Source of the DNA: Cycas panzhihuaensis
Lineage: Eukaryota; Cycadophyta
Reading direction: 5' to 3'
NCBI GenBank assembly: GCA_023213395.1
Contig: CM041465.1
Location: 244,721,741-244,785,740, forward strand
DNA: 64,000 bases
Made by a program: the position numbers and the translations under genes. Below are positions 11,740 to 23,664 of the stretch, piece by piece. The number at the start of each line of letters is the position of its first letter. Position 1 is the stretch's first letter. A model generated the notes under the pieces. The model was not told the DNA's origin, ran no database searches, and saw only the letters and a list, made by a program, of their open reading frames with translations.

Positions 11740-12008
11740 TAAAGGACGAGGTGCAGAGCGGGACTTCATAATAGCGAGCACATGCTTGCTCAAATTAAAA
11801 ATCTTTGATGAATAGTGAGTAGTGTTAAAAATTACCAAGGAGGTATTCTAACCCTATTTACAAATAATTTAGGGAGTCAGCAAGTACCTCAACCTAACCT
11901 ATATACATTTCAAATTAATATTAAAAAAATATAATTAATAAATGGAGTGCATATCTTAATAGAATATCATTGATATATGGTGGCTATAGGCAACTAATAT
12001 GTGGCTCA
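11740..12008 (-). repeat. Element A 3' LTR, 5' part deleted
   Basis: 269 bp matching 18778-19047 of the 5' LTR with mostly transition differences. It starts taaaggacgagg against tgaaggacgagg on the plus strand. The remaining 82 bp of the LTR (19048-19129 in the other copy), the polypurine tract and the end of RNase H are missing, so a single deletion joined RNase H to the LTR middle. Confidence 0.88.
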
Positions 12009-13500
12009 ATTCAATTTCTTCTGCTTATACTAGTTCTCGAATAAAGTGATGTTGAGTTTTAATGTGTTTCATTCTACTATAAAAAACTAGATTATTTACC
12101 ATTTGAATAGTGCTTTGATTGTCACACTAAATTTTGGTGGGACGTTTCTATTTTAGCTAGAAATCTTGTAATAGTCTTCTCAACCAAACTAATTCACATG
12201 CATTTGCTACTAGTACTTTGTACTCTATCTCAGTTGTAGATAAGGAACTGTGTTCTATTTCCTTGTACTCCAAATTATGGTTGTTGATCCCATGCTAAAC
12301 ATATAACCTATTGTTGATTTCCTATCATCAATATCTCCTGCCCAATCTGAGTCTGTATAACCAGTCAACTGAAACCTTAGAGAAGCTTTATATTATAGCC
12401 CATATTCTAGAGTTCCTTTGAGATATCAAAGAATTCTCTTAGATGCTTGTTAATGGTGGTCTTTGGATCTTACATAAACCTAGACATAACACTGACTAAG
12501 TGTGTTATATCTGGTTGAGTGGATGTTAAATATATCAAGCTACTAATAAGTTATCTGTAAAGTGTTGGGTCAACTGATGTAGAGTCATTTGACTTAGAGA
12601 GCTTAATTCCTATTTTTGTTGGGGTTTCCAATGGTATACAGTCTATCATCCTAAACTTTTGTAATAAATCCAAAGTATATTTTCATTAAGAAATGAAAAT
12701 TCCCTTCTTGTCTCGCCATACTTCCAAGCCTAGGAAGTAATGCATTAGCCTTAAATCTATCATCTCAAATTCTTTACGCATAGTATCTTTAAAATATTGC
12801 AATAAGTGGGAGTCATTTCTAGTATATACAAGGTCATCCATATAAAGTCCTACTATTAGGATTGAATCTCCCTTGATTTGAATATACAAGTTAGGATTTG
12901 CTTGAGATCTTTCAAACCCTTGATCTTTGAAATATTTATCTATGCAGGAATATCAAGCCCTAGGTGCTTGTTTTAAACCATATAGTGCCTTTTCCAGTTT
13001 ATACACTTTGTTTTCTACCCTCCCGACTTCAAAACTAAGGGGTTGAGTGATATAAATATTCTCTTTAGTATATCTATTAAGGAAAGCACCTTTAACATCC
13101 ATTTGATAAACTTTCTAAACTGTTTGGGCTACTAAGCTCATCATCATTCTAACTGATTCTATCCAAGCAACAAGGGCAAAAGTTTTAGTATAGTCAATGC
13201 CCTCTTTTTTAGCATACCCCTTAGCAACCAATCTAATTTTGTATTTGTCAATAGAGCCATCTAAATAAAACTTAGTTTTGTAGATCCATTTAGTACTAAT
13301 AGCCTTTTTCTTTAGAGGTAAATTGACTAACCCCTAAGTGTCACTTTTAACAATAGAGTTGTATTCATCTTCCATTGGTTTTCATTAACATTCATGTTGA
13401 TTAGTCTCATCAAATATTTGAGGCTCATGAGTCTCCAGTACTTTGCTCATGAGAGTAAAATTAACCTATGTAAGTGTGTGGATCTACAATTATTGTCTAA
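12009..13500 (-). pseudogene. Element A reverse transcriptase and RNase H, truncated
   Basis: Minus strand: NSIVKSDT and a linker, then STKWIYKTKFYLDGSIDKYK, RLVAKGYAKKEGIDYTKTF, VYQMDVKGAFLNRYTKENIY, ALYGLKQAPRA, then the best preserved stretch at 12889-12686 with GLYMDDLVYTRNDSHLL (catalytic YMDD intact) and MHYFLGLEVWRDKKGIF. RNase H follows and reaches RMKHIKTQHHFIRELV near 12030, where it is cut by the deletion into the 3' LTR; the family normally continues to an ADIFTK motif. Stops are frequent outside 12686-12889. Confidence 0.88.
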
Positions 13501-14640
13501 TATGTTACCCAAGTCTTGATTTTGATGAACCCATTTTGGTAGATTTTATGGGGGAGGTTGAGAGGAAGTTCCCTCCCCACTAAGTTTATTAATGACTCTT
13601 ATATAGTCAAACATAGGTGGCACATATTTGGATTTAGATGATGTATCAAACTTAATTACAACTTCCTTCTTCTTTTCTTGAATGTCTTGATAATAGGCAT
13701 CCTCTTGGAATTTAACATATATGCTTAACATGACCTTTTTTTACTTAGGATTATAAACTTTGTACGACTTGGATATTTCACTATAACTAAGGAATATACA
13801 TTTGACACTATGACCGTCTAACTTGGATCTCTATTGATAAGGAATATGACCATAGGCTAGGCATCTAAAGACTCTAAGATGATGTATACTTGGTTTATAA
13901 CTAGTCCAATCTTCTTAAGGAGTTTTCCACCTAAGGGATTTGGTAGAGCACCTATTGAGTAAATAAATAGTCATATGTACTACTTTAGCCCAAAGTTCAT
14001 GTCCCAAATTCTTGTCCTTTAGCATACACCTAGCCATTTCGACTATAGTGTAATTTTTCCTCTCCACTACACCATTTTACTGTGGAGTATAGGGATTAGT
14101 GAACTATCTTCCAATGCCATGGTGAATATAATAATCCTTGAATGCATTAGAGATACATTCTCCCCCATTATCTAATCTTAGCGATAGTAACTTATATCAA
14201 CGTTATTGCTCCATAAGGGTTTTGAAGTCAACAAAGTATTGAAAGATATCTTATTTGTATTTGAGGAAAAATACCCATATCTTCCTTGTGAAATCATATA
14301 TGAATATAATAAAGTACCTAGTACCTACTAGTAAGGGAATATTCATAGGACCATAAATATCTATATATACTAATTGAAGTGGACCTGCTGCTTGATGATT
14401 AAAGTTTGAAAAACTTTCCCTATGGTGTTTGCCAAGAAGATATCATTTACATAGGTTTTTATTCACTTCAATATGTGGTAATCTATTTACCATATCCATT
14501 TGCTTCATAAGGGCCAAACTATTATAATTAAGATGGCCAAATCTTCTATGCTATAATTCACTATCTAATTTAACTGAAATTCTTAAGGCATATGTATCTG
14601 AAGGAGTAAGAATGAGTTTGAATAATTTATCCTTAGTCAT
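13501..14640 (-). pseudogene. Element A integrase and pre-integrase, decayed
   Basis: Minus strand from about 14640: FKLILTPSDTYALRISVKLD, then HRRFGHLNYNSLALMKQMDM (pre-integrase zinc-binding region), NRLPHI, then integrase core with stops and frameshifts down to 13732, where the open segment 13731-13546 (YYQDIQEKKKEVVIKFD, MFDYIRVINKLSG) is the linker to RT. Catalytic positions of the core cannot all be assigned because of frameshifts. Confidence 0.7.
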
Positions 14641-15445
14641 CTTCCCTTTTGCTACTACAACTTTGTTTCTCATTTTATCTTTGATTACACACTCACTATT
14701 GTCAAAGATATCTTTATAGTCTTATTCCATCATCTGCCCTACAAATAATAAGTTTTCCTTTAGAGAAGGGTTAAACAACTTGAGTCAATATATTAGCTAT
14801 CATCCTCTTCCTCCTTGGTAGTGAAGTTAGATAAAATTAACCTATTATTATCTCTGAATTATGTTGTGTTATAGGCACTTCATCTAGTAGGTGGTCCATA
14901 TTTTAAAAAATATTTATATTTTAAATGATCTCTTCTATAGCAATAGGAATAATACAAAGGATCTCTCCTTTCATAGCTTAAACTTCTACTTCATGGATGA
15001 GATCTATCAACATTGGAAGGTCTCCCCTTTTTCTCATAATGTGGAGGAGGATTTTCTCTTGATCTGTTATTATAGTAATCTATGGGCATTATATGCAAGT
15101 TTTTAAACTTGATTTTAAGATTTTGGAGCTTGGAGGATGCTGCTCCTTCATATATTAAATAAAGTATATCCCATGCTTCTTTTGATTTGGTGGATTCATT
15201 AACCCAAGGGAAAACATGGTCTTCTAATGCACAAAATATAAGTGTGAAAGACTTGTTGTCCTTAACATTTTCTTTGTAAGTAACTTTTTCTACATTAGTT
15301 ACATTTGGACCTAACTCATTATACCCTAATTTTACAATCTCTTACATCTTGTTAGCTATGAGGATGGGTCTCGTCCTCCTACTCTAATTTAAGAAGTTAT
15401 TCCTATCAAATTTTGGAATAATCATATTGCCAAAACTTAAGGCCA
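14641..15445 (-). pseudogene. Element A gag and protease, decayed
   Basis: Start ATG at 15445-15443 reads MALSFGNMIIPKFDRNNFLN, a stop where W is expected, then SRRTRPILIANKM. It continues with ALEDHVFPWVNESTKSKEAW and DILYLIYEGAASSKLQNLK, a UBN2-type Gag. A broken zinc knuckle (YCYRRDHLKYKY) is near 14950 and the protease box reads YIDSSCLTL near 14780. I chose this ATG because it aligns with the upstream edge of similarity to D and with gag starts of related elements. Confidence 0.8.
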
Positions 15446-18400
15446 TTTTTACTAATGGTTTTAAAAAATGTCATAAATAATATGAAGTTTACAAATGTTT
15501 GAATTTAAATTTTAAACCAAGTGTCAATATCCTAAGTTTTACCCAAAGTTTTAAAAGTGAACTAGTACCTAATAAGGCTTCTAGGCTCCAAATTTATGGA
15601 TCTCTAAGGGAAATCTTTAGTTGCTATTATGTCTAATGGTGTCTACCCATAAGTGGTAAAACAAGAATCTAATATACTAGTACGTAAGCTCAAGGCTCGA
15701 TATACCTTAGTATATGGGCTTCTATGAAGGCTTCTACATCCACTTGAATTATGAATCCACATGTGCTAAACTTATACTTAGCGATAGATCTAGTGGTGAA
15801 GGTTGCACGAACCAAGGCACTCACCCTCTTTAAGTATAGCCTTAGTCTCCAAATACCAAAAAAGATAGGTTCTACACCTTAGCCTGCCACTTAATACACC
15901 TGATAACTAATGGCTTTCCTCATCCAAGATGAGTAGGCCAATTAGCATGTGTGTAGTGATAACTTCAGGGGTCCTAATTGTTCCCCTTACAAGGCTGGAA
16001 ATAAGAGTGATTAATTTAGGAGTTTATCTTTTTTAATATGATGATATATTGATTAAAACTTATGGTATTTTTTATGGTTTAAAAAGGTTCCTTTTATACT
16101 AGAAATAAAGTAACTAAAAAGAAAATAAATTCATTAAGCAAGAGAATAATAAAAAATGAACAATAGAGATCAACTTATTTGAAATGAAGATATCTTTCAA
16201 ACTTTCAAAAAATATATATATGCAACAACCTTTCCTTCAAATCTTAGTAAATCAAGTATATCAACTAATGAGTCTTTTCCTTTCCCAACAAGCAAAAGAA
16301 TACTAGATGATATGCAACCTGGTTTTTTACCTTGACATAATATAGAAGGAAAGCAAGGATCTATATGCTCCTTTAATGCTTTAAATAATGTAAGTCTAAA
16401 CTCTAGTTGCTTTTAATAATAAATAGATAGATATGTAATGATATTTTTCAACTAATCTTAAAGTTTTCAAAGGTAATAAGAAGCTAAAGTAGAATAAAAA
16501 ATTACTTATACGTTAATGTAGAATGAAATAACCTCTTTCTAAATGTATGCAAGATAATAGAGATGACTAACTATCCTTTTGAAAAATAAAGTAGATATAT
16601 ATAAAACCTAAAATTTTGAAGTATATCCTTTACTTAAGATGATGAAAATATTAGAAAATAATATGTTTTCAATAAGAAATATAGAAAGTAAACAAATGTA
16701 GTACAAATTATACATGTTTGGCAAAGTAGCGCCACTTAGTTTATTAATAGCTTTAAGTGTTAAAGAACTAACTTTTGGTTGCAAAATAGATTAAAAAATG
16801 TAAACAAGAGCCAACAATAGTTTTAAGAATAGATTATTAGTGATCAATAATGTAAATATAATCCTTTTTGAAACAATGAACTACATGAAGAGTTATAAGA
16901 TTAGGCCTATCAAGGCTGAATAAGAAGCTCAAGATTACTAGCTTCAAACACCTACAAAACAATGTCAGATTTAAGTAAAGGCTATTCCAATTTAAAGAAT
17001 ATTAAAAAACCTTTATAACAAATTTGATCATTCAGAAAATAGGCTCCTAGAACTCAAGACATTAAAGAATGAGTCAGAGGACCTTTTTAAGGGCTGAAAC
17101 TATATCCATAGGGCTTAAATGCTATAAAAAAACTAGATTATATCTTGTAAAAAGATGTGAAAATTCTCACATACAAATTAGAGATCTTTTAACATGTCTT
17201 ATGCCAAAGAAACTTGGAAAATTTTACTTTAAAATTGTTGAACAATGAAGAACTAAGCCTAATTAGTTACCTCAACTTCAACAACTTTGAAAACCTACAA
17301 GATAACTTCAAATTAGGTAAGAAAGTATACCAACAAGTAGAGGATCAAACTAACTTTCCAATAAAATATGACGGCTCAGAAAACAGATCTCGTATGTAAG
17401 AGTTATCACAGAATAGGTGAAAGGACCTCTTTATAGTTAACAAAATGGAGATTGAATAAAGGGGTTACTTCAAACTATTAAAAATCAGTCAAAATAGTTT
17501 CAAATATGATAAATAAGTAGTACACAGTGAAGCTCTCTGAATGATGAATATGATAAACCCAATTTCACTAAAAACCAATAATCCAACGAGAAGATAGAGT
17601 GGAAAATGTAACAGTACCTCCTTTAAAGAAAAAATATGAATAAAACTTTAGAATAAAAGTGAATTAGCCCTTTTGAACCAAAGTTAAGAGGTCACATAAG
17701 AGTAGATGGAACTAGGGGACAACCTCCAAAGGGGGCTAATACTAAACTAATACTCAGAATCCAAAATGCCCTTCAAAATAGTTTAATTTAATTAAACTTT
17801 AGAAGAAATAGAGGTGATTTTTTTCAATGTGAATCGATGAAATCATGATGCAATTGATCAACTGACTATTGCAAGGGATTACATGGCCCTCACGATTAAA
17901 GATAGAATCAAGAAAAACTCAAAAAATATAATTTTTATATATGAAAAAAAATGAAAAAATGTTAATTAAAAATGTGTGGTCGTCGGTGAATTATCACTGA
18001 ACAGAGGCTATTTTAGATAATGCAACTCAATAAAAACACATTGCAACAACTCAATGGATAATTGAAGAGGAATATACAATCCTTACCCTTTAGAATTTAA
18101 TCAAACAATTCAAAGAAAAATATAATTTTTGTATATAAAAATAGAATGTGTATTGTGCAACCAACGAGGATAGACAAAGAGCACACTAGATGCTTAATGA
18201 GATTTAAAATGGGTACAGGCTCTAGGCGCCTAAGATTCTCAAAAAAAAATTGAAATAAAATGATAAATATTAAGTCAAAAAGGAAGAAATAAGAGAGATT
18301 ATAGGGTTTTAGAGACTAGAGAGAGTACCTGGCAGTCATAGGAGGATATCTCCACTTTTGGTGCATGAAATGATGAACCATTTCTTTTGTTGTGAAGATA

Positions 18401-18763
18401 ACTTGACTACGATCGAAATAAGTTATCACTTGATAGGGTTCTAATCACTGGTTTAGGAGCTGGACTGCTCTAAAGTTTAGGTTACTTGTTTGTCCCAAAA
18501 ACTGAACTAAAAACCTTTGAAAAATGATTTAAAAACTTTGAAAAACTAGCCTTTTCTTACCATATCTTCAATATCCTACACACAACTAACTTTGCTACAT
18601 AAAAATAGGAGTTAAGTATTCCAACAGAGTGTATGTGCATTAAATGGAGGCCACTCACAAGAAAATATTAAATATTCAAATGAAAACTTTAGTATAAACT
18701 TTAATATAAAAGAGAATAATAACTAGAAGTATAATATAAAATTTGTCATTGAGGAAACCATAT
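15446..18763 (-). other. Element A 3.3-kb non-coding leader
   Basis: Lies between primer site and gag. No frame of note; the small open stretches are chance. The part 15570-16010 is conserved with element D. Near 17930-18130 two short similar AT-rich blocks (aatataattttt with tgtatata or tatatatga) recur. A leader this long is unusual for copia, and its partial conservation suggests it was carried as part of the element. Confidence 0.65.
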
Positions 18764-18775
18764 GCTCTGATTCCA
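18764..18775 (-). promoter_or_regulatory. Element A primer-binding site
   Basis: Minus strand TGGAATCAGAGC, one base from the initiator Met tRNA complement TGGTATCAGAGC, two bases inside the LTR end. Confidence 0.88.
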
Positions 18776-18777
18776 AA

Positions 18778-19129
18778 TGAAGGACGAGGTGCAGGGTGGG
18801 ACTTCATAATGGTAAGTACATGCTTACTCAAATTAAAAATCTCTAATAAGTAGTGGGTAGTGTTAAAAATCACCAGGGAGGTATTTCCACCCCATTTATA
18901 GATAATTTGGGGAGGTGACAAGTGCCTCAACTCAACCTGTACACATTTCAAATTAATATTTAAAAAAATACAATTAATAAATAAAGCGTGTACCTTAATA
19001 GAATATCATTGGTATATGGTGGCTATGGGCGGTTGATATGCAGCCCAAGGTGCCCTAGGAAGCCCTAAAGGTGGCTTTGAGAGGCCCTAGGTACACATCT
19101 CCATATGCATATTAGGTGTTATTACAACA
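18778..19129 (-). repeat. Element A 5' LTR
   Basis: 352 bp. Minus strand starts TGTTGTAATAACACC, the standard copia LTR start, and ends CGTCCTTCA next to the primer site. It is complete, whereas the partner 11740-12008 lacks its first 82 bp. Followed by the TTTAA duplication. Confidence 0.9.
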
Positions 19130-20690
19130 TTTAATATAAAGACTTAGATCAACTACACACCTACTGAATCCTTTTCTTCTAAGCTTATGACCTAGTTTTG
19201 CATACCAAGCTCATGGTATTTGCTTCAAGCCATACAAGACCTTTTTTAATCTATAAACTATATGTTCCTCTCTCTTTTTTGTATATCCTTATAGTTGCTC
19301 CATATAGACTTCTTCATCCATATTGCCATTTAGAAAGGTACTTTTACATCTAATTTCATAATTTCCCATTCATATTGTGTTGTCATAACTATGATTGTTT
19401 GAATGATTATCTTTTTTCGACTAGAGCAAGAGTTTCTTTGTAGTCAATACTTGCAGTCTGAGTATATCTTTTTACTACCATCCTAGCTTTAAACTTTTCA
19501 ATGCTACCATTAGATTTTTCTTTTGCTTTGTAAACCCATTTACATTCTACAATAGGTTTACCTTCATAAGGAGAAACTAATTCCAAGTATTATTTTGTTT
19601 GATAGAGAGAATTTCCTTATTCACTACTTCTAACCTTTCTATTTTTTTATAAGATTCTTCATAGATTTAAGGTTCAATTAAATAAATCAATGCCCAATGT
19701 CTTTAAGATCTTATTCTTTGTTCAAAAACATCTTCTTTTAACTCTTCCATAGTCTTTAAATACCACTTGAGTATTCTTTTCTTAGCATACAAAGTTTTTA
19801 AAGAATTATTTTCTTGACCTACTTCTTGTCCCTCTACTTTAGGTTTATCATGAGATGTAGTTTCTTCCTAAGCTATAACTTTTTTGTTAGGAGACTTTAC
19901 ATTTTCTTCTTGAATTATTTTACCTTTTTGGGTGTATATATGATCATTTTCGATTGGAGTAATTTCATCAAATATGACATCTCTACCAACATAGATTTTA
20001 TTAGTCTCTACATCTATGTAGTGATAGGCTTTAGATTTGCTATTATATCCAATCATGATGCATTTAATGCTATATTATCTAACTTAGTTATTTTTTAATT
20101 AAGAATGTATACATAAGTAATGCTTCAAAAAATTCTTAGATGACTTGCATAAGGTTTTCTACCTAACAATACTTCTTCTAGAGTAACTTTATCAAGTACT
20201 CTTTTCGGACTTCTATTTATAAGATAGACAACTATATTAACAACTTTAGCCCAATATGCATCAGAAACATTTTTTCCATTTATCACATATCTATTCATTT
20301 CTATTATAGTTTTATTTAATCTTTTAGTCACTCCATTAAACTATAGAGTATAAGGAGTAGTAAGCTGTTTATGAATGCCATGTATTTTATAAAAATTTAA
20401 AAAGTCATTTAAGAAATACTCTCATCCTTTAGTCAAAGGACTTTGATTCTATATCCACTTTCTAATTGAACTTGAGCTTTGAATTCTTTAAAATAATCAA
20501 AGACTTCTAACTTATTGAAAATAAAAAATACCCAAGTTTCTTTACTAAAGTCAACTACAATTGTTAGAAAATACTTAGCACTATTAATTGAATTTAGTAC
20601 AATTGATCCATATATATCACTATGAACCAATTCCAATTTTTTTTGTGCTCTCCAATTACTTTTTTGAAATTGTGCCATGTGTTATTTTAT
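19130..20690 (-). pseudogene. Element B integrase and RT (N-terminal part), decayed
   Basis: Minus strand from 20678: LELVHSDIYGSIVLNSINSA (first catalytic Asp of integrase), then VVDFSKETWVFFIF. The second catalytic stretch is broken. MTKRLNKTIIEMNRYVINGK at 20331 corresponds to the region after the catalytic Glu; MIGYNSKSKAYHYIDVETNK at 20056 is the C-terminal GYNxxSKAY block, also present in C. RT proper includes LYGLKQIP, a stop, AWYAKLGHKLRRKGF near 19260-19190 and ends DLSLYIK at the A insertion. Confidence 0.85.
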
Positions 20691-21459
20691 TATCACATAA
20701 GATTTGTAAATAAAATAATTTATTGTAATATTAACACGTAACGCATCAACTATATTAAAATTTTTAAGTATTTTTAATTTATCATCCACATTGTGTTTAT
20801 ATTATAAATGCTATATTTTATTATTAATGCTTTAAGTAGTAAAAGTCTTTATGGAAAAGGATAAAATAGAAGTATAGACTAATTTGTAAAGATTATCAGT
20901 CTCTATCCCTTTAGTAATGATATCACCACCTTTTCTTATATTACAAATATAACATTTCCCATCTCCATCAAAGATTATTCAAAGTTTTCTCTTTCTTAAT
21001 TGAGATATAGAAAGGAGATTTTTCTTTAACCATAGAGTAAACATGATATTGCTAATCTTTTTGACTTCTTGACTATTTTTAATTATAATAGTTTATTTTC
21101 TTTTAATACCCAAAGAAAAATTATCTCTAAGTTTAATAATTTTATTTATAGAATAAGGATGAAGAGTCTTAATCCAATCTTCTCTACCTATCATATAATT
21201 CGAAGCTCTAGAGTCTATGAACTAATCTTCATTACTTCAAGTGCAAGAAGATGATGTAGTGACAAAAGTATCTTCTTCTTCTTCCTTATATTTAGATTGT
21301 TCATTATTATAGTTTCCTTCCACTCACTTTCCCTTTAAGATCTCAACTCTTTTATGAAGACAACTGCTTGAAAATGCTTAAATCTTCCACAATAATAAGA
21401 AGGACAAGTTTCAACCAATCTACAATCAATAGGACAATGTCCTCATTTATCACAATAGT
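20691..21459 (-). pseudogene. Element B zinc knuckle (second half), protease and pre-integrase
   Basis: Minus strand from 21459 completes the CCHC knuckle begun at 52448 and passes to a protease with IDSRASNYMIGREDWI near 21215 (DSGAS-type box with Gly to Arg), then LRDNFSLGIK, LKKNLLSISQLRKRKLRIIF near 20985, close to the homologous segment of C. Internal stops and the glycine loss make it inactive. Confidence 0.82.
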
Positions 21460-21464
21460 AACAT
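21460..21464. repeat. Target-site duplication of element E, left copy
   Basis: AACAT here and AACAT at 52443-52447, 31 kb away, directly outside the two LTRs of E. Confidence 0.88.
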
Positions 21465-21744
21465 TGTTGGATAATACCCATTAGGGCTTATATCAGCACA
21501 TGTCAACTATGACAACATAGGGTTTAGTGCAACCAACTTAGCCAACCTCATTAACATTCAAGTGGATATTATAATAACATTTCTAAATATGAATCAGTAG
21601 TAGATATTAGGTTCCTGCTCAACTTCCATCTATAAATTCAAGGGATCCAAAGACCCTAGTGTTCATTAACACCACCATCATGCTAGATATTTATTTAGCT
21701 CTTTGTCATGTTTATCGATTCTTCTAATTCCTATAAATCCTTCA
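21465..21744 (+). repeat. Element E 5' LTR
   Basis: Starts TGTTGGATAATACCC and ends ctataaatccttca. Clear direct repeat of 52166-52442 (shared aaagaccctagtgttca and accaccatcatg blocks). Confidence 0.92.
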
Positions 21745-21746
21745 TT

Positions 21747-21758
21747 TGGTATCAAAGC
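21747..21758 (+). promoter_or_regulatory. Element E primer-binding site
   Basis: TGGTATCAAAGC, one transition from the initiator Met tRNA complement, two bases after the LTR. Confidence 0.9.
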
Positions 21759-23664
21759 AATTGTTAGGACTGTATTAAGGCATTACTTCATTATAAGAGA
21801 ATTCCTTTGAAGAGCTAAAGTTTGGAGAAGTTCTCGAGAGGAGCCACACTCAAGAGATGAAGGATTTACAAGAAGATTGATCGTCATTTAAGTCATTCAA
21901 TACATGTGCACTCTCTGTTGATTTTTCATATCATTAATAATTAGTACTATAGTTTTCATTTAATATTTTGTACATGTGAGTCCATTATTTATATACACTA
22001 GGATCTACTTTGAAAATCTACTTTGTAATGTATCATTCATCATACAGAGATTTAGAAAGTTATAAATCCTACATTTTCTTAGTATTAAAAGCCAACCATA
22101 TCTATCATTTATACTCTTACAACTAATTTAAGACCGTATCTCTCTACTATTACCTTGTTTTCCTCTCTCCTCTTGTAAATAGTAAAGTTTACCTATGAAA
22201 AGCCTTCAATTACCATGTTTATCACTAAAATCTTAAAGTATTGAAGTCTACACTATGTATACTCAATAATTTCCCATCCATATATTGTGTTTGAGTCCTC
22301 TATTGGTTGTGTTTCTCTATATACAACTTTGCCTACATCATCCACAGTCATTTCCTCTCAATAATATTTTTCCTAAAGTCTAAAGTCCAAAAATTAAAAT
22401 ATTATATTGAGGTCCCATTTTTTAAGGAGTCCATACTTTATACGGCTCACTTTGGGTAGTACGACCAACTGCACACTAGTATTTGCATCAACACCCTTTT
22501 AAATCATTAGTTTTTTAATATTTTTAAGGTTTTAAAATTTAGAACTTTAATACTTTCTCAATTGCGTCTATTTTTAGTAACCCATCTTATATGACTACTA
22601 TGTCCTCCTCTAGAACCTTTGTACAGTCTATGCATACTTAATTAACAGTTGTGCCCCTATTTACAAAATTATTTGACCCTTGTTTATAGCCCTTATTCAA
22701 TTTCTACGTGATTTTTTAGCCTTCTACAACCTCTTATTAATAAATAAACACTCTAGTTATCTTTTCTATCTTTTTTGTCTGCAATACAGTAGTGTCCTAC
22801 CTTAAATTTATTCACACAAAGCCTCTTCAGTAATTTCATTGATCGTTAATTAATAAAGTTACATTTCATAAAGTTTTTAAAAAGCATTCATTTGTGCTGG
22901 CCTCGCTTTTGATTTGTTAATAAATTTATACCTGTTAGCAACCAGATAGCCTTTATTGTAGGTCATATACAGCATTTAATATGACCAAATTCATTTTTAC
23001 AAAGGGATCCAAAAGAATTTTTTAGGACAGTTGTTGAAGAACAAGACCTACCTCTACTCTAACCACTATAACTTTAACCAACTAGATCAAAAACTACTTC
23101 TGTCTACACCAAATCAAAGTACATTTATACCTAGTTGAAATGAGTGATCACATAACCACCTTTGATTTTATATTGGTTGCATTTTTGATAAGTGGAATTG
23201 AGGCAATGTACTTTTGAGTCCCTTTTATTAAAAAATTAACTTTTTGTAAAAATTTTTAATACATACTTTGTAATCCAATATCAAAATCGAGTCTCGTCTG
23301 AAGTACTAGACTCCATTTTCTATTTTCTAGAGGGTTGTGAAGTCAAAAAAATAAATAAATAAAAATTATTTTATATATTAGTTTCCATCCTCTAAAAGGG
23401 TACTCGTAAAGGGCTTCTTATGTGATGGCCCTTGTATAAACTAGTGAAAAAGCATATTATAAAATCTCATTAATAAAACTATTGCTTGTTGTGATGGTTA
23501 GAGTCCCAATTGGAACATTTGTGCATATCTTGGAGGTGAAGTAGGATATATTGTGTGTTTGTTGAGTGTACTTATATTACCTTTCTTTGGTGTTTTAATT
23601 GCATTTTTTTATATTCAAGCACTCTATATTTTGAGTTACATTTCAAGGCAATTTTCTCTGTATA
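21759..23664 (+). other. Element E non-coding leader
   Basis: About 1.9 kb between primer site and gag start. I see no coding frame and no recognisable foreign insert. Confidence 0.6.

Larger units (their letters stand above)
11740..19129 (-). mobile_element. Element A: Ty1/copia LTR retrotransposon inserted in the RT of element B
   Basis: Minus-strand element with 5' LTR 18778-19129, primer site 18764-18775, a 3.3-kb leader, gag start at 15445, pol down to 12009 and a truncated 3' LTR 11740-12008. Identical 5-bp target duplications TTTAA lie on both sides. Leaving out element and one duplication restores the open frame of element B RT. Total length 7.4 kb is large for copia because of the leader. 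The gag and pol frames carry many stops but RT keeps its YMDD box. Confidence 0.92.

Noticed and set aside
17214-18951. Small open frames in the leader and LTR of A
   Set aside because: The 91-residue frame reads through the LTR and primer site; the others have no conserved counterpart in D.
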